From assembly GCF_944324615.1 (NCBI RefSeq), contig NZ_CALUWY010000005.1, positions 34,014-98,013 of the forward strand: 64,000 nucleotides of DNA. The letters are read 5' to 3'. This document shows, piece by piece, positions 1 through 8,435 of the stretch. How positions within the stretch are numbered: position 1 is the first letter of the stretch; every line of letters begins with the position of its first letter. Under the pieces are notes generated by a model. The model was given only the letters and a program-made list of their open reading frames with translations. It had not been told where the DNA came from and made no database searches. The position numbers and the translations under genes are program-made. The stretch comes from an uncultured Mailhella sp. (lineage in GTDB: Bacteria; Desulfobacterota; Desulfovibrionia; Desulfovibrionales; Desulfovibrionaceae).

Positions 1-55
1 GCTGAAAATCAGTCAGGGTCTTATGCTCAGCTATCAGTAATTACGGAGGATTCCC

Positions 56-391
56 GTGCAGATTGATACCTTTGTTCAGGACGGTGTGACCGTCTCCAAA
101 ATTTCGGGCCGCATGGACGCCACCACGGTCGCCCAGTTCAACGAGGAATGCCAGAAACTGCTTGCCGCAGGCGCCGGGCGCATCATCGTCGACCTTGAAG
201 GGCTGGAATACATAAGCTCCGCCGGACTGCGCGGCATTCTCACCATGGGCAAGGCCTGCAAAAGCGCGGGGACCGTGCTGGCCTTCTGCTCCATGCAGGC
301 CATGGTCGCGGACATGTTCAAGCTTTCCGGCTTCACCTCCATCCTCAAGGTCTACCCCAGCCTCAACGAGGCCCTTGCGGGAATGCGCTGA
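56..391 (+). CDS. STAS-domain anti-sigma factor antagonist
   Basis: A 111-residue single STAS domain. Proteins of this family bind and release an RsbW-type kinase according to phosphorylation of a serine. The segment DLEGLEYISSAGLRG (about residues 46-60) carries the typical phospho-site: the SS before AGLRG. The start is GTG, chosen because GGAGGA lies just upstream at 44-49. The gene sits 100 bp before an RsbW-like ATPase gene in the same direction, so the two probably form a partner-switching pair. The phosphatase or sigma factor they act on is not in the window. Family call is firm; the regulated process is unknown. Confidence 0.9.
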   Translation: MQIDTFVQDGVTVSKISGRMDATTVAQFNEECQKLLAAGAGRIIVDLEGLEYISSAGLRGILTMGKACKSAGTVLAFCSMQAMVADMFKLSGFTSILKVYPSLNEALAGMR

Positions 392-494
392 TTCCCGGAG
401 CCGCCGACACTGAAACGTAGCTCTGTGCCCTCCCCCGGGAAGGACAGAATTTTCCGCTTTCGCTCGTCATACCCGCATACCGCAGGAGGCCGCC

Positions 495-920
495 ATGCCG
501 CAGCTTCATGTTCCGGCGCGACTGGAACAGCTTGCCGCCGTCAACAGCTTTCTTAAAGACAATATACCGGAAAAGTTTCTGCCTCTGCTCCTCAATCTGG
601 AACTGGTGACGGAAGAACTTCTGGTCAACGTGTTCAGTTACGCCTATCCCGAAGGCGTCACGGGCAATGCGGAAATCGCGCTGAAGGAAATTTTCTTCGA
701 CGGAAGGGAAATGCTCTGCTTTTCCGTAAAGGACGCAGGCGAGCCCTTCAATCCCTTTGCCGAGGCGGCCACGCCGGATCTTTCCCTTGATACGGAAAGC
801 CGTCCCATCGGGGGGCTGGGCATCTACCTCATCCGCAGCGTCACCACCCATCAGGCCTATTCCCGCGAAGAAGGCCTGAACTGCATCGACGTCTACTTCG
901 CCCTGCCGGAAGAGGAATAA
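495..920 (+). CDS. RsbW-like anti-sigma serine/threonine kinase (HATPase_c fold)
   Basis: A 141-residue protein of the GHKL ATPase fold. The N-box is seen in TEELLVNVFSYAY (about residues 40-52) and the glycine-rich box in GGLGIYLIRS near residue 118. RBS GGAGG precedes the ATG. Such proteins phosphorylate a STAS antagonist and sequester a sigma factor or another output protein. The STAS gene directly upstream is the likely partner. The length is that of a stand-alone RsbW domain with no sensor part. The following transglycosylase gene starts 2 bp after the stop, so they may be cotranscribed. Confidence 0.88.
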   Translation: MPQLHVPARLEQLAAVNSFLKDNIPEKFLPLLLNLELVTEELLVNVFSYAYPEGVTGNAEIALKEIFFDGREMLCFSVKDAGEPFNPFAEAATPDLSLDTESRPIGGLGIYLIRSVTTHQAYSREEGLNCIDVYFALPEEE

Positions 921-922
921 CC

Positions 923-1639
923 GTGCCTGAAAAAAACGGACTGAGAACAACACGCCGCACGGGCATGCTCCGGAGCATTCTGCTTCCGCTATGGACCCTT
1001 GCGCTTTTTCTTGTTCCCTCAGGCCTTCAGGCGGGCGTCATACTTTCGGAAGAAGTGAGCGTTACGGAAACCAGCCTGCTGGAACGAAAACATACGCAGG
1101 AATTTCTCATCGACAGCATGGATGTTTCCAGCCTGTCGCCCTCGGCCCGTCTTCTGGCCCTGCCCCGGCCCATGGTGACGCCGGAACTGGCCGGAGCCAT
1201 GAGCTCGGGCAGGATCCATACCGCTCCGGAAGAATGGCGGCGCATCATAGAAAAGGCGGCAAAGGCCTACAACCTTCCGACCTCGCTCATTGCTGCGGTG
1301 ATACGGACGGAATCGGCCTTCCAGGCCCACGCCGTCTCCCCCAAGGGGGCGCGCGGCGCCATGCAGATCATGCCCGAGACGCAGAAGGAACTGGGGCTGG
1401 AAGATCCCTATGACGCCGAAGCCAACGTCATGGCCGGCAGCGCCTACCTCCGCCGTCAGCTCGACCGCTTCGGTTCCCTTGATCTGGCTCTTGCGGCGTA
1501 CAACGCCGGTCCGGCCAACGTCATCAAATACGGCGGCGTCCCACCCTTTCCTGAAACACAGGCCTACCTGCGGCAGGTAACGCGTCATCAGCAGGAGGAA
1601 AACGCCGCCTCAACGCGACGGGAAGACAGCCATGAATAA
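923..1639 (+). CDS. Lytic transglycosylase, SLT domain
   Basis: A 238-residue exported protein that should cleave peptidoglycan glycan strands. A hydrophobic stretch near residues 15-37 (RSILLPLWTLALFLV then SGLQAG) is a signal peptide. The SLT domain spans about residues 110-215. It has the catalytic glutamate in IRTESAFQ, then SPKGARGAMQIMP and LAAYNAGPANV, all hallmarks of the Slt/MltC type. The start is GTG at 923, two bases after the upstream stop. The 3' end overlaps the next gene by 8 bp, implying translational coupling. Confidence 0.9.
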   Translation: MPEKNGLRTTRRTGMLRSILLPLWTLALFLVPSGLQAGVILSEEVSVTETSLLERKHTQEFLIDSMDVSSLSPSARLLALPRPMVTPELAGAMSSGRIHTAPEEWRRIIEKAAKAYNLPTSLIAAVIRTESAFQAHAVSPKGARGAMQIMPETQKELGLEDPYDAEANVMAGSAYLRRQLDRFGSLDLALAAYNAGPANVIKYGGVPPFPETQAYLRQVTRHQQEENAASTRREDSHE

Positions 1640-2642
1640 ACTCCTCACCACCCTCATTGCCGCAAGCCTTGCGGCGCTTCTTCTGGCAGTCGGCTGCGGA
1701 GCATGGCTGTTCTGGCAGTCCTGGGAGGAAGGCAGACGCCTGGAACGGGAAAACCGTGAACTTCTGGCCTCTCTGGAAGCCTCCCGCATCCGTCTGGACA
1801 ACTTCTGCGAGTATCCCATGGATGCCCTCTGCGATGTGGACGGCAACCGGGGTACGGTCAGCGAGGCCATGAGCAGCCTGCCGGAACCTCCGGCCGTGCC
1901 TTCCGCCCCGCAGGCTGCTCCGGTGGAAAAAAAGGCCGTGCCGGAGGAGAAGGCCCCCGCCCCCGCTCTTTCGGAAAAGTCGGAAAAGAAGGAAGACGCA
2001 CCGGAAGGCAGCCATGTGTTTTCCGGAAAAATTTCGGATAAGGGACCGGTGCGGAAGGCAGAAGAAAAAAAGCCGGACGCAGGGAAGGCAGAGGTGCAGA
2101 AGGAAAAGGTGCAGAACACTCCCGCTTCCGCCGCAGCGGCAGCGCCGAAGGAAAAAGCGCACCCGGCAGGCTCCGGTGATTCCCCCGAAGTACAGAGCGC
2201 GCCCGCCCGGGAGCATGCGGCAAAGGCCTCCTCCCCGGAAAAGGCAGAGGCTTCTCTGCCCTTGAAGCAGAATTCCCCGCCTGCCGAAGCGGCAGCCATT
2301 GCGCCTGAAAAGAAAAAAGAAAGCGCCGATCCGAAAAAGGCGCCGAAAAAAACCTGGAGCTCGGTGACCCGGAACGCAGACAGTCTGATCTTCCGCCTTG
2401 CCGGAGCCGGCGACAGCCTGAAGGCGCAGGGAGAGCTGCGGGAAACGCCGCTCTGCTACGAAGTCACTCTGGAAGGCTCCTGGAAAATCAATTCCCGGGT
2501 GGTGAAAACCCGGCTGGTGGAAGACATGAAAACGGAATTCCGCCAGGGAAACACCATCATCATCTTCTCCCTTGCCCAAAAGCCCGCACATTGCGCGGTG
2601 GAACGGGAAGATGCGCGTACCATTTCCGTACGCATACGGTAA
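1632..2642 (+). CDS. Membrane-anchored protein with long Ala/Glu/Lys/Pro-rich linker
   Basis: A 336-residue protein of unknown function. An N-terminal transmembrane or signal-anchor segment (residues 6-30) is followed by a short helical part. Then comes a linker of roughly 170 residues rich in A, E, K, P and S. A C-terminal folded domain of about 95 residues (from WSSVTRNADS) looks all-beta, with LIFRLAGAG and IIIFSLAQKP. It is vaguely AMIN-like, but this is inference. Overlap with the transglycosylase gene suggests a cell-envelope role. The linker's low complexity explains several long spurious frames on the other strand. Confidence 0.8.
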   Translation: MNKLLTTLIAASLAALLLAVGCGAWLFWQSWEEGRRLERENRELLASLEASRIRLDNFCEYPMDALCDVDGNRGTVSEAMSSLPEPPAVPSAPQAAPVEKKAVPEEKAPAPALSEKSEKKEDAPEGSHVFSGKISDKGPVRKAEEKKPDAGKAEVQKEKVQNTPASAAAAAPKEKAHPAGSGDSPEVQSAPAREHAAKASSPEKAEASLPLKQNSPPAEAAAIAPEKKKESADPKKAPKKTWSSVTRNADSLIFRLAGAGDSLKAQGELRETPLCYEVTLEGSWKINSRVVKTRLVEDMKTEFRQGNTIIIFSLAQKPAHCAVEREDARTISVRIR

Positions 2643-2982
2643 CGCCCTCTGCCCGGATACGGCGCCTTCCGGGCGCAAGCCATGCCTTTCTCCCCGGACA
2701 AAGGCCGCGTAAGGCGTGCTTTCTGAAAAAATCGGCCGTGTTCAGGCAGAGCACGGTTCTCCCGCACGCCCCGGAAAGACTGAAGCCCCGGCAGAGGAGA
2801 AACGCCGCCCCCTCTCCCCTGAAAAGGCAAAAACGCTTCCCCGCCTCCCGGAACAGCACGGCAAACTCCACTTCCGGAATATGCCGGAACATACGGCCTT
2901 GCGCCCTTCGGCCGTGCTTTTAAGATACACGGCATCCTTTTCGCGGCGGATCTGCCGGAAAACGATTTTTTGCCGGGAACGT
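2643..2982. other. Intergenic region, no gene seen
   Basis: About 340 bp between the 3' ends of two convergent genes. Open frames here lack a credible ribosome-binding site and protein-like composition. I see GC-rich short inverted repeats but no clear terminator with a U-run. Confidence 0.5.
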
Positions 2983-3537
2983 TCAGGCTTCTTCTCGGGC
3001 CAGCACGATGGCCTCGCCGAGAATGAACATGACCTGCGCCGTGGCCTGCAGGAAAAGCATGGCCTCTTCCGGCTGCCTGTCCTTGACCGCACCGCTCATG
3101 GCGGCAAGGGCCATGATGCTCCAGCTGCCCTTGATGCAGGCCGCGAGGCGGTCGCCTTCCGGACTTCCTCCGGGAATGCCCGCAAGTTCCAGCGCCGTGT
3201 CGTCCAGATATTTCATGCCGCGTTCCCGGGACAGCAGCACGAAAAGGTTGCTTCTGAGCAGCTCTTCCCCTACGGCGTTCCACAGATGGGCGGCCGCCGC
3301 CCCCGCAAAACAGCAGGAACCCAGCACGGCCAGAGGCTCCACATGATCGTACAGGGAATGGTATTCCCTGACGCAGTGCTCAAAAAAGGAACGCACAAAA
3401 CCGGACAGTTCGGGAATACTGCGCACGGAATCCTTCAAAAAGCCCGTTTTCACGGCCTCCTGCGCAAGAATATTCTGAAGCCCGTTCCTGTATTCCGCAA
3501 CCGCTTTAAGAATTTCTCTGTCCTTGTCGCCTTCCAT
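2983..3537 (-). CDS. Hypothetical helical protein
   Basis: A 184-residue protein I do not recognise. The start at 3537 (MEGDKDREIL) is chosen over an upstream in-frame ATG because GAGGAGG lies 7 bases before it. The sequence is mostly alpha-helical and soluble, with a small Cys-Cys pair (GSCCFAGAAAAHLW) and no signal peptide. It stands alone on the minus strand with 340 bp of non-coding DNA on its 3' side and 427 bp on its 5' side. Confidence 0.75.
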   Translation of the reverse strand: MEGDKDREILKAVAEYRNGLQNILAQEAVKTGFLKDSVRSIPELSGFVRSFFEHCVREYHSLYDHVEPLAVLGSCCFAGAAAAHLWNAVGEELLRSNLFVLLSRERGMKYLDDTALELAGIPGGSPEGDRLAACIKGSWSIMALAAMSGAVKDRQPEEAMLFLQATAQVMFILGEAIVLAREEA

Positions 3538-3669
3538 GTACGGCCTCCTCTTCCATGAGTCTTTGCAGGCAAGGAAAACTAGCAGCAAGCCGGGAGCATT
3601 TCAAGAGCGCCGACTCCCGGTTTCCGGCACAAGGAGGCGGGCCGCCCGGCCATGCGGATGTTCTCAGGC

Positions 3670-3698
3670 GGAGAGCGGCGTATCCGCTGCCGCTCTCC
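3670..3698. repeat. Perfect 10-bp inverted repeat in divergent intergenic region
   Basis: GGAGAGCGGC at 3670-3679 is repeated inverted at 3689-3698 with a 9-base loop. It lies in the 427-bp space between a minus-strand gene and the SGNH hydrolase gene. There is no U-run, so it is not an obvious terminator. No other feature was seen in 3538-3964. Confidence 0.4.
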
Positions 3699-3964
3699 CT
3701 ATTCCACAAAGCGGGCGTCACGCTTGGCAGGCAGGGAAAAAAACGCTAGTACAGTGCTGCCGGGCAAGCCTCTGCGCACGGAATGCGCCGCTTCTTTTCC
3801 GATGGTCACGGCAGCGCCTGCCCTCTGCGGCGGCTGAACTTCTGCGCGTATGCCGGGCGACGTGCTTCCCCCTGTGCACAAAAACGCTCTCTCTGCCCGG
3901 ATACGCCTTTTTCCGGCAAACCTGGGCCCGCCCTTCGGCGGGACCTGCAATCTGCGAGGTTTCT

Positions 3965-4567
3965 ATGAAAATTTTTCATTTCTTCGGTGATTCCGTCACC
4001 CTCGGCGTGAACGACGCCCCCGCCGGGGGCTGGGTGGCAAGGCTGGCCGGCAAGGCGGCTGCCGCCGGTCTGCAGGTGCCGCCGGACACCTTTTACAACA
4101 TGGGCGTCCGCAGGCACTCCAGCGCCATGATCCGGGAACGCTGGGAAAGGGAATTTCAGGCCCGGACCATAGAGGGCGTCCCCTCCTTCCTTCTCTTCTG
4201 CTTCGGCACGGTGGATATGGCTGCGCCCAGGGGGTCCGTCAACATTCCTGTGGGAGAATCCGCCGCCAATGCCCGCGACATTCTGCAGAAGGCGAAGGAA
4301 TACGGTGCCGTGGCCATGATAAGCGCCCCTCCCGTGAAGGACAGGGAACACTGTGCACGCCTTGAAAGCCTCTGCACGGCCTATGCCTCCGTGTGCGCGG
4401 CCGTGGATGTGCCCTTCATCGACATCTTCCACCCCCTTCTGGAAGCAGGTTATGTCGACGATCTTTCCGACGGGGTGCACCCCGGTGCGGCAGGCAACGA
4501 AATGATCGCCGACGCCCTCATGCAGGCCGCTCCCCTGAAGGACTGGTTCCGTAAGAACGAAAATTAA
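3965..4567 (+). CDS. SGNH/GDSL-family hydrolase
   Basis: A 200-residue cytoplasmic-looking esterase or lipase of the SGNH superfamily. Block I is FFGDSVTLG at residues 5-13, with the nucleophile serine in GDS. A glycine follows in YNMGVRRHS, block III is near CFGTVD, and block V, DGVHPGAAGNEM, has the catalytic Asp/His pair. The ATG at 3965 is preferred because the block I motif normally sits at the very N-terminus. The substrate cannot be told from sequence. Confidence 0.87.
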   Translation: MKIFHFFGDSVTLGVNDAPAGGWVARLAGKAAAAGLQVPPDTFYNMGVRRHSSAMIRERWEREFQARTIEGVPSFLLFCFGTVDMAAPRGSVNIPVGESAANARDILQKAKEYGAVAMISAPPVKDREHCARLESLCTAYASVCAAVDVPFIDIFHPLLEAGYVDDLSDGVHPGAAGNEMIADALMQAAPLKDWFRKNEN

Positions 4568-4570
4568 TGC

Positions 4571-4599
4571 TTGACAGAACAGGCTGCTGCCTATAGATT
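4571..4599 (+). promoter_or_regulatory. Sigma70-type promoter for tRNA-Glu
   Basis: TTGACA at 4571-4576 and TAGATT at 4594-4599 are separated by 17 bases, 24 bp before the tRNA. A better -10 match, TATAGA at 4592, would have a 15-base spacer. Confidence 0.6.
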
Positions 4600-4622
4600 G
4601 CAACACGTCGAGCAAACGACAC

Positions 4623-4698
4623 GTCACCATCGTCTATCCGGTTAGGACAGAGGCCTCTCAAGCCTCCAAGACGGGTTCAAATCCCGTTGGTGACACCA
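4623..4698 (+). tRNA. tRNA-Glu (CTC)
   Basis: A 76-nt cloverleaf. The acceptor stem GTCACCA pairs with TGGTGAC, followed by A and an encoded CCA. The anticodon stem GAGGC/GCCTC encloses loop CTCTCAA with anticodon CTC at 4657-4659. The T-arm is CGGGTTCAAATCCCG. It is followed by a strong terminator, so it is a single-tRNA transcript. Confidence 0.95.
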
Positions 4699-4706
4699 GA
4701 GAATAC

Positions 4707-4753
4707 AAAAAGAAGGCTTTTCGATGCCAACCCATCGAAAAGCCTTCTTTTTT
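4707..4753 (+). terminator. Rho-independent terminator after tRNA-Glu
   Basis: A long perfect hairpin. AAGAAGGCTTTTCGATG pairs with CATCGAAAAGCCTTCTT around a short loop, followed by T6. Confidence 0.9.
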
Positions 4754-4780
4754 ATCTTTTATGCGATTCCATGCGGCCCC

Positions 4781-4825
4781 GGTACCCTTTGCTCAGACCA
4801 CAAATAAGGGTACCGTCAGGGGTAC
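4781..4825. other. Possible relic of an integrase-proximal site next to tRNA-Glu
   Basis: GGTACCCTT (4781-4789) and AAGGGTACC (4806-4814) form a perfect 9-bp inverted repeat. A further GGGGTAC follows at 4819-4825. Clustered GGGGTAC-like words downstream of a tRNA are often seen near P4-type integrase genes (general knowledge, not checked). No integrase frame remains here. The space 4754-5400 otherwise holds only hairpins and no credible gene. Confidence 0.3.
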
Positions 4826-4899
4826 AGAACCTGCTGTCAACAACATCCGTAACGTATCTATGAAATCTGGCTCCCGTTGCCGGCACCGGAGCAGAAAAA

Positions 4900-4934
4900 G
4901 GCCTCATGAGGAAACATCCTTATGAGGCCTTCCT
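4900..4934 (-). terminator. Hairpin, possible terminator on the minus strand
   Basis: AAGGCCTCATGAGG and CCTTATGAGGCCTT form a 14-bp stem with one wobble pair. Read on the minus strand it is followed by a short U-run (the plus-strand AAAAA just before it). No gene feeding it is evident, so its role is uncertain. Confidence 0.4.
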
Positions 4935-5319
4935 GCTGTATGTCGTTTTCCCCGCCTCTGCAGAGACAGGGCGCACATCCGGCCGGTTCCGCCCCGGAGA
5001 GGATAAGCCCGGGCGCTCAACAATGGAACGCAGGCACGGCAGAGCTGAAAAAAGCATCAGCCTGCGCAGCCTGAACATACCGGGCATCCCGCTGTTTCCG
5101 CCTCCTTCTGCCGGAAAGCCAGGCTTTCTTCCCCCTCAAAAAGCCTGTGCTGCGAACCTGCGCCCCGGTTCACGGGCTTTTTTGCCTCAGTATGCCTTCT
5201 ATACGGCATACCCGGGATGAGGCGGGACGGAATGTTCCCCGGGCTTGCAAAAAAATGTTTCCTCTCTGCCGGGAAAACTTGTCTGCCCGGCGCTCCACCC
5301 TTTCCTGAGCGGAGAGCGC

Positions 5320-5352
5320 AAAAAAAACGGCACGACCCGAAAGCCGTGCCGT
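5320..5352 (-). terminator. Rho-independent terminator of ssb
   Basis: On the minus strand ACGGCACG pairs with CGTGCCGT, followed by eight U residues (5320-5327 on the plus strand). It lies 52 bp after the ssb stop. Confidence 0.85.
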
Positions 5353-5403
5353 CACAGGCATACTGCTCTGCCGAAAGCCTCTGCTTCCGGCACAAACGCT
5401 GTC

Positions 5404-5904
5404 CTAGAAGGGAATATCGTCCATGGTGCTCGCTTCCGAGGGGAAGGCGGGGCCCAGGTCTTCGTAGCTGTCCTGCTGGGGAGCCTGGCGACGCTGAGGC
5501 GCGGGGCGGGAAGCCTGCGCCGGACGGGGCGCGGCCTGGCGGGGAGCATAGCCGTCGCCGTCCATGGGAGCGGAAGCGTTGCGGCGATCCAGGAACTGCA
5601 CGCGGTCGGCGCGGATTTCCGTGGTGTAACGGTCCTGCCCGTTCTGATCCTGCCACTTGCGGGTGGAAAGCTTGCCTTCCACATAAACAAGGCTGCCCTT
5701 GCGCAGGTACTGATTGCAGTTTTCCGCCGCACGCTGGAACACCACGATGCGATGCCATTCCGTGCGCTCCACGCGGTTGCCGTCCTTATCGGTATATGAT
5801 TCATCCGTGGCGACGCGCAGGGTGGTCACCGGGGAACCGCTCTGGGTATAGCGCAGTTCGGGGTCGGCCCCAAGGTGGCCGATGATCATGACTTTATTCA
5901 GCAT
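5404..5904 (-). CDS. ssb: Single-stranded DNA-binding protein
   Basis: A 166-residue SSB that coats single-stranded DNA in replication, recombination and repair. The OB fold covers about residues 1-105 ([19 protein letters not shown], then [15 protein letters not shown]). A proline/glutamine/arginine-rich linker follows. The acidic C-terminal tip is MDDIPF, which recruits partner proteins. The start at 5904 is preferred over an upstream in-frame ATG because AAGGA precedes it and the family begins MxNKV. It stands alone with its own terminator. Confidence 0.96.
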   Translation of the reverse strand: MLNKVMIIGHLGADPELRYTQSGSPVTTLRVATDESYTDKDGNRVERTEWHRIVVFQRAAENCNQYLRKGSLVYVEGKLSTRKWQDQNGQDRYTTEIRADRVQFLDRRNASAPMDGDGYAPRQAAPRPAQASRPAPQRRQAPQQDSYEDLGPAFPSEASTMDDIPF

Positions 5905-6132
5905 GGAAAAGAATCCTTCTTGCTCCAAAGGGTGAAAACGGGGGAGGCACTGCGGCTCTCATACGAGGTCAACATAGACCGAATGCCCATGGAACACAAG
6001 AAAAAACCTGCCGGAGCCTCCCTCCGCCCGGGTCCCTTCCATGCGCGGCACTCCTCTGCAACGCCCTCCTTCTGTCCGTTTCTTTTTTCCGCGCTCTTTT
6101 CCGGCCGGGGCCGGGGAGCGCCTCTGCTGCAT

Positions 6133-6150
6133 ACAATTTTACATAATTGT
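6133..6150. repeat. Inverted repeat ACAATT-N6-AATTGT between ssb and ilvE
   Basis: A perfect 6-bp inverted repeat with a 6-base spacer, in an AT-richer patch of the 450-bp divergent ssb/ilvE region. It could be an operator, but no known binding motif is recognised. Confidence 0.35.
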
Positions 6151-6216
6151 CACTCTTTCCTCGCACAAAAACAGCGGGAAAACTTGCCGGATACACAAAT
6201 TCCCCCATTCCGGGAC

Positions 6217-6245
6217 TTGACGAGTACGCCGTACAATGCCAGAAT
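6217..6245 (+). promoter_or_regulatory. Putative promoter of ilvE
   Basis: TTGACG at 6217-6222 and CAGAAT at 6240-6245 have a 17-base spacer, 112 bp before the ilvE start. The leader holds a small hairpin (TACACG/CGTGTA near 6320-6335). Confidence 0.45.
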
Positions 6246-6357
6246 TTTCCGAAAGTGTATCTCGCCGCAGGGTCACCCCGGCGGAAACGAAGGCTCCCGA
6301 CCACAAGGCCGGTCCCTATACACGCAATCTCGTGTACGCTGTCAGGAGATGTGTACC

Positions 6358-7383
6358 ATGGAAAAGAAGAATCTGGATTGGGCAAATCTGAGCTTTAGCT
6401 ACATGAAGACCGACAAGCGCTTCGTGTCCAACTACAAGGACGGGGCCTGGGATGACGGTCTGCTTACCGATGACGACAAGGTCGTCATTACCGAGTGCGC
6501 CGGCGTACTCCAGTATTCCCAGTCCTGCTTTGAAGGCCTGAAGGCCTACACCACCGAAGACGGTCATGTGGTCTGCTTCCGTCCCGACCTCAACGGTCAG
6601 CGCATGGAAGATTCCTGCCGCCGCCTGGAAATGCCGGTTTATCCCACCGAACGTTTTGTGAACGCCGTGGTGGAAACCGTGAAGGCCAACCTCGCCTGGG
6701 TGCCTCCCTACGGTTCCGGCGCGACCCTGTACATCCGCCCCTACATGTTCGCCAGCTCCGCCGTCATCGGTGTGAAGCCCGCTGAAGAATATCAGTTCCG
6801 CATTCTCGTCACCCCCGTGGGCCCCTACTTCAAGGGCGGCGCCAAGCCCATCGTCATCCGCGTGAGTGATTTCGACCGCGCCGCGCCCCATGGCACCGGC
6901 CACATCAAGGCCGGTCTGAACTATGCCATGAGCCTGCATGCCATCATGGACGCTCATCGTCAGGGCTATGCGGAAAACATGTACCTCGATCCTGCGACCC
7001 GTACCAAGGTTGAGGAAACCGGCGGTGCAAACTTCATCTTCATCACCAGGGACGGCAAGCTCGTCACTCCCAAGAGTGCCAGCATTCTGCCTTCCATCAC
7101 CCGTCGTTCCCTCCTCTATGTGGCTCAGCACTACCTGGGCATGGAAGTGGAAGAACGCGAAGTGCCCCTGGCCGAAGTGCCTTCCTTCGCGGAAGTGGGT
7201 CTGTGCGGCACCGCCGCCGTCATCTCGCCCGTGGGCAAGATCGTGGACCACGACAAGGAAATCATCGTGCCTTCCGGCATGGACAACATGGGCCCCGTGC
7301 TCAGCAAGCTGTATGACACGCTCACCGGCATACAGATGGGCCGCATCGAAGCCCCCGAAGGCTGGATCAAGCGCATTGCCTGA
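6358..7383 (+). CDS. ilvE: Branched-chain amino acid aminotransferase
   Basis: A 341-residue PLP enzyme of fold type IV that transfers amino groups between 2-oxoglutarate and the keto acids of Leu, Ile and Val. Visible landmarks are SQSCFEGLKAY near residue 55, the PLP-lysine region GHIKAGLNYAMS near 180, and YLDPATRTKVEETGGANF near 207, where the conserved Glu lies. The length and the EGLKAY signature match the longer, eukaryote-like BCAT group rather than the 309-residue E. coli type. Start ATG at 6358 follows AGGAG. A terminator at 7464 makes it monocistronic. Confidence 0.95.
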   Translation: MEKKNLDWANLSFSYMKTDKRFVSNYKDGAWDDGLLTDDDKVVITECAGVLQYSQSCFEGLKAYTTEDGHVVCFRPDLNGQRMEDSCRRLEMPVYPTERFVNAVVETVKANLAWVPPYGSGATLYIRPYMFASSAVIGVKPAEEYQFRILVTPVGPYFKGGAKPIVIRVSDFDRAAPHGTGHIKAGLNYAMSLHAIMDAHRQGYAENMYLDPATRTKVEETGGANFIFITRDGKLVTPKSASILPSITRRSLLYVAQHYLGMEVEEREVPLAEVPSFAEVGLCGTAAVISPVGKIVDHDKEIIVPSGMDNMGPVLSKLYDTLTGIQMGRIEAPEGWIKRIA

Positions 7384-7463
7384 TCTTCCGGCATAACGGC
7401 GCGGCGCCCGGCGGGCCCGCGCGTGCCGTGCTGAACCGGCTTCATCCGCCAGCCGCAACAGGA

Positions 7464-7495
7464 AAGGCCCCCCGCTTATGCGGGAGGCCTTTTTT
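7464..7495 (+). terminator. Rho-independent terminator of ilvE
   Basis: AGGCCcCCCGC and GCGGGaGGCCT form the stem around a short loop, followed by T6 or more. Confidence 0.85.
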
Positions 7496-7693
7496 GTTCT
7501 TCACGGTACGGGGGATTCCGCCGCCCGGCCTTCCCATGGCCGCAGAGGCGGAACACCGTATGCAAAGGAAGAGGCCGTCCTCTCTGCCGGAAGAGGGCCT
7601 CTTCCCGGCATGCGCAGTTTCCTGCACGGCGGAGGCAGACGCGCGTCGACGCGGGCGGAAGAACACGCCGCCCGACGGAATCTTCAGACCCGG

Positions 7694-8119
7694 TTAATAT
7701 TCGCAGAAAAATTCCAGGCTTTCCCCGGCAGGGCCGGTGCAGAAGCCGTTGCGCAGGCGGAAAGACTTCGTCGGTCTCCCGCCGCCGCAGGTCTCTTCCT
7801 CGGCCTGCACGCTGTCCGCCGGGCGGGAAAGGGTGCAGCCTGCGGCTATGCAGCGTTCCAGCATGGCGTCCACCTCTTCAGGGCGTTCCACCTGAAGCGC
7901 GATATGGGAAAACACGCCCGTACCCGTGCCTTCCGCACCGAAAACGATTTCCAGAATGCTGTTGCCGAAATCCAGCATGGTGATATGTCTCGCCCCTCTG
8001 GACCAGGTACGCAAAAGCGGCAGGCCGATGACATCCTTGTAAAACGCCACCGTCCTGTCATACGTTTCCCTGTCCTGAATGGCCATGGCCACATGATGCA
8101 GCCTTCCGCATCCGCTCAT
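7694..8119 (-). CDS. VOC-family (glyoxalase/dioxygenase fold) protein
   Basis: A 141-residue protein with the paired beta-alpha-beta-beta-beta units of the vicinal oxygen chelate superfamily. LHHVAMAIQD at residues 7-16 gives the first metal histidine. TVAFYKDVIGLPLL, FSHIALQVE near residue 78 and a C-terminal SLEFFCEY supply the other expected elements, including the Glu. The start at 8119 is set by GGGAGG upstream; a longer frame to 8290 lacks an RBS. The substrate is unknown; lactoylglutathione-like and fosfomycin-like relatives share these features. Confidence 0.85.
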   Translation of the reverse strand: MSGCGRLHHVAMAIQDRETYDRTVAFYKDVIGLPLLRTWSRGARHITMLDFGNSILEIVFGAEGTGTGVFSHIALQVERPEEVDAMLERCIAAGCTLSRPADSVQAEEETCGGGRPTKSFRLRNGFCTGPAGESLEFFCEY

Positions 8120-8435
8120 ACCAACCTCCCGCTCCTTCCGAAGCTGATCGAATTTTTCCCGGCTTCCGACGGGCAGCCGCCGGAACCGCGCCGCTTCCGC
8201 ATGTGGCCGCGCCCTGCGGCAACGGCCGGACATGCGAAGAGAAGTTTTTCCTTTTTCTGAATACACGCCGCGCGGCACGCCATGCCGCAACGCTGCGGCA
8301 AGCCTTTAATGCCTTCGGGGGCCTCAGGTATCCTTTCCGCACGGCATGGAACAGAACGCATGCGCAGGATCATGCCTTCCGCTCCCGTGCCTCATCCCTG
8401 CACGAAGGTGCAGAACAAAAAAGGCCGCGAAAAGT

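Noticed and set aside
1524..2678. Long minus-strand frame opposite the linker protein
   Set aside because: It arises from the Ala/Glu/Lys-rich linker read backwards; Phe/Arg/Cys-rich and without protein-like features.
4906..5220. Possible gene between tRNA-Glu and ssb
   Set aside because: It runs through hairpins and has no start signal or recognisable fold.
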